DNA of 14,364 bases. It comes from Pseudomonadota bacterium. Its GTDB lineage: Bacteria > Pseudomonadota > Alphaproteobacteria > Acetobacterales > Acetobacteraceae. A program made the translations under genes and the position numbers. The notes beneath the pieces are model-generated. The model searched no databases, had not been told where the DNA came from, and was given only the letters and a program-made list of their open reading frames with translations. Numbering within the stretch: position 1 is the stretch's first letter; every line of letters starts with the position of its first letter. Location of the stretch: positions 1 to 14,364 of the forward strand of contig JAKAZN010000006.1 of NCBI GenBank assembly GCA_021815835.1, written 5' to 3'. Shown one piece after another: positions 10,323 through 14,364 of this stretch.

Positions 10323-11384
10323 ATGCAGGTCGGTATCCAGTTCTTCCCCGATATCGGGCCGGCGGAGAAATCCGCCCAGGATTACTGGGCGGAATCGATG
10401 CGGCTGGTGTCGTTGTGTGACCGCTACGGATATTCCCACGTCCGCACGGTCGAGCATTATTTCACACCCTATGGCGGCTACAGCCCGAGTCCGATGCTGT
10501 TCCTGGCCGCGGCGGCGCAGGTCACGCGCCGCGCGCGCCTCGTCACCGGCGCGGTGCTGCCGGCGTTCAACCACCCGCTGAAGCTCGCGGGCGAGATCGG
10601 GATGCTGGACGCCCTGTCCGACGGGCGGCTGGATGTGGGCTTCGCGCGCGCCTTCCTGCCACATGAATTCGCCCGCTTCGGCGTGAGCCTGGACGAGAGC
10701 CGCGCGCGCTTCGAGGAAGGGGTGGAGCAGGTGCGGCTGCTGCTGGAGCAGGAGCACGTGACCAGCGAGGGTCGGTTCCATCACTATCGCGATGTCACGT
10801 CCTTGCCGCGACCGACGCAAAAGCCTCGGCCGCCCTTTTACATCGCCGCGATGGCGACGCCGGATTCGTTCCGCCGCGCCGGCGCGGCGGGGTATGGGGT
10901 GATGGCGATCCCGATGGCGGGAGGCGCCATGGCCGAACTGCTCGGGGTGTATCGCGATGCCTGGCGGGGCGCGGGCCATCCCGGGAACGGGATCGTGATG
11001 CTCGCATTTCATATGCTCTGTCACCGCGAGCAGGAGGCCGCCGACGCATTGGCGCGCGGGCCGCTGGAGCGGTATCTGCGCTCGCTCGTGAACGCGGCGT
11101 CCGATTGGACCGCCGGCGCGGCGTCGGCGGATTATCCCGGGTACGACAAGGTGATCGCGGCCCTGGCGGCGGAGACGTTCGACACGCAGGTGGCGAAATG
11201 CGCGGCCTGGGTCGGCACGCCGGCGCGCATCCTGGACATCGTCGCGCAGTACGACGCGCAGGTGGGCGGATTCGAGATCGCCTCGCTGCAAGTGAACTTC
11301 AACGATCTGCCGCTCGCGGAGGCGGAGGCGTCGTTGCGATTGTTCGGCGAGGCGGTGCTGCCGCGGCTCCGCCGGCGGGCCTGA
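10323..11384 (+). CDS. LLM class (luciferase-like) flavin-dependent monooxygenase
   Basis: This 353-residue protein belongs to the bacterial luciferase-like family, TIM-barrel enzymes that use reduced FMN and O2; the substrate is unknown. Visible features are strand 1 MQVGIQFFPD, the conserved VRTVEHYF with E44-H45 (the family EHH/EH site), PSPMLFLAAAAQVT, TGAVLPAFNHPLKLAGEIGM (about 75-95) and SDGRLDVGFARAFLPHEFARFG (about 100-121). A long barrel C-terminus contains GTPARILDIV, typical of LLM proteins. It starts 33 bases after acnA behind a consensus Shine-Dalgarno and its stop shares one base with the next ATG (TGATG). The two may form an acnA-linked transcript, but no functional tie to aconitase is evident. 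Alternative roles include a desulfurase-like or F420-dependent reductase. The flavin type cannot be decided from this sequence by eye. Confidence 0.9.
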   Translation: MQVGIQFFPDIGPAEKSAQDYWAESMRLVSLCDRYGYSHVRTVEHYFTPYGGYSPSPMLFLAAAAQVTRRARLVTGAVLPAFNHPLKLAGEIGMLDALSDGRLDVGFARAFLPHEFARFGVSLDESRARFEEGVEQVRLLLEQEHVTSEGRFHHYRDVTSLPRPTQKPRPPFYIAAMATPDSFRRAGAAGYGVMAIPMAGGAMAELLGVYRDAWRGAGHPGNGIVMLAFHMLCHREQEAADALARGPLERYLRSLVNAASDWTAGAASADYPGYDKVIAALAAETFDTQVAKCAAWVGTPARILDIVAQYDAQVGGFEIASLQVNFNDLPLAEAEASLRLFGEAVLPRLRRRA

Positions 11385-12238
11385 TGCTGCTGATTTTCGG
11401 GCTGGGCTATAGCGGGACCGCGGTCGCGCGGGAAGCCCGGGCACGGGGGATCTCCGTGCTGGGGACCACGCGGGCGCGCGCCACCGCACCCGATCGGATC
11501 GGTTTCGAGACGGCGGAGGCAGCAATCGCGGCGGCGCGTTGGGTGCTGGTCACCGCCGCGCCCGGACCGGCTGGGGATCCGGTGCTGGCCCGGCATGGGA
11601 CGGCGATCCGCCGCGCGGTCGCCGCGGGCGGGCTGCGCTGGGTGGGGTATCTGTCCTCCACTGTGGTCTATGGCAATCGCGACGGGGCGTGGGTGGATGA
11701 AACCACCGTGCCGGCGCCGTCTTCTCCGCGCGGGGAAGCACGGGTGGCGGCGGAGGCGGCGTGGCGGGAAGCCGCGTCCGGCGCGGCGCTGGATATCTTC
11801 CGGCTGGCGGGAATCTATGGGCCGGGGCGCTCGGTGTTCGACGATCTGCGCGCGGGGACGGCGCGGCGCGTCGATCGCCCGGGGCATGCGTTCGGGCGGA
11901 TCCATCGCGACGACATCGCGCGCGCGGTGCTGGCGGCGATCGATCGCACGGGTTCGGGGGCGCGGGTGTTCAACCTCGCCGACGACCTGCCGGCGCCGAG
12001 CGCGGATGTGGTGGCGCATGCGGCCGGCCTGCTGGGGGTGGCGCCGCCGGCGCTGGTGCCGTTCGATACCGCCTGGGCCGGCATGTCGCCGATGGCGCGC
12101 GGCTTCTGGGCCGAGAACCGGCGCGTGTCATCCGCCGCCACGCGCGCCGCGCTGGGGATCACCTGGCGCTACCCGACCTACCGGGAGGGCCTAGCCGCCA
12201 TCCTGGCCCAGGAACGGGGCGAGCACGTCGCCCAGTAG
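11384..12238 (+). CDS. NAD(P)-dependent epimerase/dehydratase-like protein (extended SDR, YeeZ-like)
   Basis: This 284-residue extended short-chain dehydrogenase/reductase has an N-terminal dinucleotide-binding GLGYSG (6-11) after strand MLLIF. YLSSTVVYG follows at 89-97, then DIFRLAGIYGPGRSVFDDLRAG and RIHRDDIARAVLAAI, and a C-terminal NLADDLPAPSADVV. The usual catalytic YxxxK is not present: the corresponding stretch reads SSPRGEARVAAE. The E. coli YeeZ-like group also lacks it, so this is a family trait and not damage. Substrate and reaction are unknown. The ATG at 11384 overlaps the monooxygenase stop (TGATG), so the two are co-translated. Its last 48 bases overlap the 3' end of the convergent hydrolase gene. 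Confidence 0.87.
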   Translation: MLLIFGLGYSGTAVAREARARGISVLGTTRARATAPDRIGFETAEAAIAAARWVLVTAAPGPAGDPVLARHGTAIRRAVAAGGLRWVGYLSSTVVYGNRDGAWVDETTVPAPSSPRGEARVAAEAAWREAASGAALDIFRLAGIYGPGRSVFDDLRAGTARRVDRPGHAFGRIHRDDIARAVLAAIDRTGSGARVFNLADDLPAPSADVVAHAAGLLGVAPPALVPFDTAWAGMSPMARGFWAENRRVSSAATRAALGITWRYPTYREGLAAILAQERGEHVAQ

Positions 12239-12940
12239 CGCGAGATCGGCCGGCCGCGACAGGCGATGATCGCCGTCCTTCACCAGGATCGTGCGCACGT
12301 CGGCGCCGGTGATCCGTTCCGCCAGACGCAGGCTGGTTTCCCACGGAACATCCGGGTCGCGCTGACCGTGCAGGAGGCGGACCGGGCAATCGAGCGGGAT
12401 CGGCCCGTCCAGCAGCAGATGGCGACGGCCGTCCTCGATCAGGGCGCGGGTGATGGGGGTGGGCGGGCCGTACTGGCTTGGGACATGCAGCACGCCGTCG
12501 GCCAGCAGGCGGGCGCGTTCCGGCGGGGCCATCGCGTCCCACATCAGGCGCTCGGTGAAGTCGGGCGCGGCGGCCAGCCCGATCAGGGCGGCGGTTCGGT
12601 GCGGACGGGCGCGCGCGGCCAGCAGCGCGATCCAGCCGCCCATCGACGAGCCGACCAGGATCAGCGGGCCGGCGGTCGTCTGGTCGATCACGGCCAGCGC
12701 GTCCTCGGTCCAGCTGGAGATCGTGCCGTCCTCGAACGCCCCGCCGCTTTCGCCGTGGCCGGAATAATCGAAGCGCAGCATCGCCTGGCCATGTTCGGCG
12801 CAGAGCGCGACGAGGTGCGTCGCCTTGTCGCCGTTCATGTCGCTGCGGAAGCCGGGAAGGAAGACGATCGTGGGGCTGCGGCCGGAAAGCAGGCGCACCG
12901 CCAGCTTCACGCCATCGCCGCGGTCGATCGTGGCGCTCAT
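12191..12940 (-). CDS. Alpha/beta hydrolase, ABHD10-like
   Basis: This 249-residue serine hydrolase has a complete triad: nucleophile S99 in GSSMGG, D195 in HGQRDPDVPW and H225 in DGDHRLS. The oxyanion strand is TIVFLPGFRSDMNGDKA (24-40), followed by RFDYSGHGESGG (56-67). The arrangement, including VGSSMGGWIALLAARARP and CPVRLLHGQRD, closely resembles ABHD10, a mitochondrial acyl-protein thioesterase and glucuronide esterase in animals; related bacterial proteins are common in alphaproteobacteria. The bacterial substrate is unknown. The ATG at 12940 overlaps the preceding transporter stop by four bases (ATGA). A longer frame reaches back to 13360 but is antisense-like sequence inside the transporter gene. 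It is the last gene of the fumarase-side cluster and overlaps the convergent epimerase gene by 48 bases. Confidence 0.9.
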   Translation of the reverse strand: MSATIDRGDGVKLAVRLLSGRSPTIVFLPGFRSDMNGDKATHLVALCAEHGQAMLRFDYSGHGESGGAFEDGTISSWTEDALAVIDQTTAGPLILVGSSMGGWIALLAARARPHRTAALIGLAAAPDFTERLMWDAMAPPERARLLADGVLHVPSQYGPPTPITRALIEDGRRHLLLDGPIPLDCPVRLLHGQRDPDVPWETSLRLAERITGADVRTILVKDGDHRLSRPADLALLGDVLAPFLGQDGG

Positions 12941-13482
12941 GCCGGCGCGATCCGGCGCAGCAGGCGGATGAACGGGATGCTGATCGCCACCGCCCAGAGC
13001 TTGCCGACGATCTGCCCGGCCAGGAAATGCAGGCTGCCGAAGGCGAGCCAGAGGAACACCATCGAATCGATCGTGAGGCCCAGCGCGGCGGAAGCGATGA
13101 CCGCCAGCGCCAGCCGGCGTTGTTGCAGCGGCGTATAGACCGCGAAATCCGCTGTTTCGCTCAACAGGAACGCGGCACCGGAGGCGATGACCAGCGCGCC
13201 AGGTGCCACCAGCACCGACAGCGCCGTGCCGGCGGCGATGGCGACCAGGCCCCAGCGCAGGCCGAGGCAGCGCTGCACCACGTCGCGCAGCACCAGCGCC
13301 ACGCCGATGGTGACCACGCCGGATGGGGCGAGCAGGCCGGGTGCGACCGGGATCAGGCACGGCCCGCCGCGCAGGCAGAGCGTGCCGACATGCAGCACCA
13401 TCCAGTTGGCAAGCGGGATGAGGCCGAGGAAGGCGGTGAAGGCAGCCAGCCCCACGCGCAGGCGGATGGTGTCGGGCATCAT
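12937..13482 (-). CDS. VUT family membrane protein (putative queuosine precursor transporter, YhhQ-like)
   Basis: This 181-residue integral membrane protein has about five or six hydrophobic spans. It carries the VUT-family landmarks PSGVVTIGVALVLRDVVQR, FLLSETADFAVYTPLQQRR and GLTIDSMVFLWLAFGSLHFLAGQIVGKLW. In E. coli YhhQ of this family takes up queuosine precursors for tRNA modification; here that role is inferred from family only. The conserved family stretch usually reads SE..D..VY.P, kept here as SETADFAVYTP. The ATG at 13482 was chosen because it overlaps the upstream VOC stop (ATGA); an ATG one codon later and one at 13533 inside the VOC gene are less likely. No Shine-Dalgarno is visible, so translation is probably coupled. 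It lies between a VOC gene and a hydrolase, with no queuosine genes in view. Confidence 0.87.
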   Translation of the reverse strand: MMPDTIRLRVGLAAFTAFLGLIPLANWMVLHVGTLCLRGGPCLIPVAPGLLAPSGVVTIGVALVLRDVVQRCLGLRWGLVAIAAGTALSVLVAPGALVIASGAAFLLSETADFAVYTPLQQRRLALAVIASAALGLTIDSMVFLWLAFGSLHFLAGQIVGKLWAVAISIPFIRLLRRIAPA

Positions 13483-13880
13483 GCGGAAAGATAGCTCGCG
13501 ATCTCGATCAGGTTGCCGTCGGGATCGCGGCAATAGACCGAGCGCATGGCGCCGAGCGCGCCGGTGCGCGGCACCGGGCCGTCGACGATGGCCACGCCGA
13601 AATCATGCAGGTGGGCGATGGTATCCTCTGGTCCGACCGCGGTGATGAAGCAGAGATCGGCCGCGCCGGGCGCGTCCGAGGCGCCGGTGATCCAGGCGCG
13701 GGGATTGGCCGAGACGGGGCGGAGATTGATCTTCTGGCCGCCGAATTTCAGCGCGGTGCGCTGGTCGGGGCCGAACACCTCGCGTTCCATGCCGAGGACG
13801 CGCTGGTACCAGGCGGCGGCGAGCTCGACGTCGCGGACGTTGAGGACGACGTGGTCGATGCGGTCGATGGTGAAGCGCAT
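13479..13880 (-). CDS. VOC family protein, GLOD5-like
   Basis: This 133-residue single vicinal-oxygen-chelate protein resembles animal GLOD5. It opens with MRFTIDRIDHVVLNVRDVE, carrying the likely metal ligand H10, continues with AAWYQRVLGMEREVF and LKFGGQKINL, then ADLCFITAVGPEDTIAHL and GPVPRTGALGAMRSVYCRDPDGNLIEIASY with the likely ligand E126. The VOC fold serves glyoxalases, dioxygenases and resistance proteins; the reaction here cannot be assigned. The start ATG follows the fumarase stop with no gap (TAG then ATG), and GAGGGG nine bases upstream inside the fumarase gene is a good Shine-Dalgarno. Its stop overlaps the transporter start by four bases, making a compact operon. Confidence 0.9.
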   Translation of the reverse strand: MRFTIDRIDHVVLNVRDVELAAAWYQRVLGMEREVFGPDQRTALKFGGQKINLRPVSANPRAWITGASDAPGAADLCFITAVGPEDTIAHLHDFGVAIVDGPVPRTGALGAMRSVYCRDPDGNLIEIASYLSA

Positions 13881-14364
13881 CTACTCCAGCCCCTCGTAGA
13901 AATCGTTCCCCTTGTCGTCGATCACGATGAAGGCCGGGAAATTCTCCACCTCGATCCGCCACACCGCTTCCATCCCGAGCTCCGGATATTCCAGCACCTC
14001 CACCTTGCGGATGCAGTCCTGTGCCAGCCGCGCCGCCGGCCCGCCCACGCTGCCGAGATAGAACCCGCCGAACTGCTTGCACGCCTCCCGCACCGCCTTG
14101 GACCGGTTGCCCTTCGCCAGCATCACGAAGGATCCGCCCGCCGCCTGGAACTCCGCCACGTAGCTGTCCATCCGCCCCGCGGTGGTCGGGCCGAAGCTGC
14201 CGGTGGCCATGCCCGTGGGCGTCTTGGCGGGGCCGGCGTAATAGACCGGATGGTTCTTGAGGTAATCGGGCAGGCCGTGGCCCGCATCCAGCCGGTCCTT
14301 CAGCCTGGCGTGCGCGATATCGCGCGCCACCACCATCGTCCCGGACAGCGCAAGCCGGGTCTTC
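13881..14364 (-). CDS. Class I (Fe-S) fumarate hydratase, C-terminal part
   Basis: This is the C-terminal 160 codons of a class I fumarase, which hydrates fumarate to malate in the TCA cycle using an oxygen-sensitive [4Fe-4S] cluster. The visible frame enters from the right edge as [20 protein letters not shown]. It continues with [61 protein letters not shown] and a C-terminus [21 protein letters not shown]. These are the single-chain FumA/FumB-type beta-domain signatures; class II FumC is excluded because its SS-loop architecture is absent. The cluster-ligand cysteines lie upstream, outside the window. The internal ATG at 14336 is not a start, since conserved sequence continues through it. 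The TAG stop abuts the VOC start. Confidence 0.95.
   Translation of the reverse strand, partial: KTRLALSGTMVVARDIAHARLKDRLDAGHGLPDYLKNHPVYYAGPAKTPTGMATGSFGPTTAGRMDSYVAEFQAAGGSFVMLAKGNRSKAVREACKQFGGFYLGSVGGPAARLAQDCIRKVEVLEYPELGMEAVWRIEVENFPAFIVIDDKGNDFYEGLE

Noticed and set aside
12941-13360. N-terminal extension of the ABHD10-like hydrolase
   Set aside because: The extension overlaps the transporter gene in another frame and is Arg/Pro-rich; the ATG at 12940 overlaps the transporter stop and starts the conserved domain.

Overview
The window is GC-rich chromosomal housekeeping DNA of an alphaproteobacterium, most likely from the Rhodospirillales and perhaps the Acetobacteraceae. This rests on the carA / GatB-YqeY / dnaG / rpoD block with no rpsU, a ccmAB operon divergent from acnA, a long alphaproteobacterial-type RpoD and strong C/G third-position codon use. 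The family-level placement is inference. No mobile element, CRISPR array, tRNA or rRNA gene was seen.

Layout. (1) 1-1042, minus: 5' part of carA, whose product carries about 70 extra N-terminal residues that look like a Cro/XRE-type helix-turn-helix. (2) 1043-1190: divergent promoter region with three palindromic elements. carA has a well-spaced sigma70-like promoter that would give a leaderless mRNA. (3) 1191-5495, plus: GatB/YqeY-domain gene, dnaG and rpoD, the 'macromolecular synthesis' operon, followed by hairpins. (4) 5609-6166, plus: a GNAT acetyltransferase. (5) 6193-7448, minus: ccmA-ccmB, cytochrome c haem-exporter subunits, meeting the GNAT gene tail to tail over a shared inverted repeat. 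(6) 7599-12238, plus: aconitase acnA, a luciferase-like flavin monooxygenase and an NAD(P)-binding epimerase-like protein. (7) 12191-14364, minus: a tightly coupled run reading leftwards of class I fumarase (partial), a VOC protein, a VUT-family transporter and an ABHD10-like alpha/beta hydrolase. The hydrolase 3' end overlaps the epimerase 3' end.

How the genes fit together. One block links pyrimidine/arginine precursor supply (carA) to replication priming (dnaG) and the main sigma factor (rpoD). A second holds two Fe-S enzymes of the TCA cycle (aconitase, fumarase) and part of cytochrome c maturation. The small enzymes around them have no clear pathway.

The most interesting signals are the HTH-CarA fusion facing palindromes in its own promoter (a candidate self-regulating enzyme), the perfect hairpin between a distant Shine-Dalgarno and the acnA start codon, and three poly-G tracts in the dnaG linker where a -1 shift would yield a primase without its helicase-binding domain.
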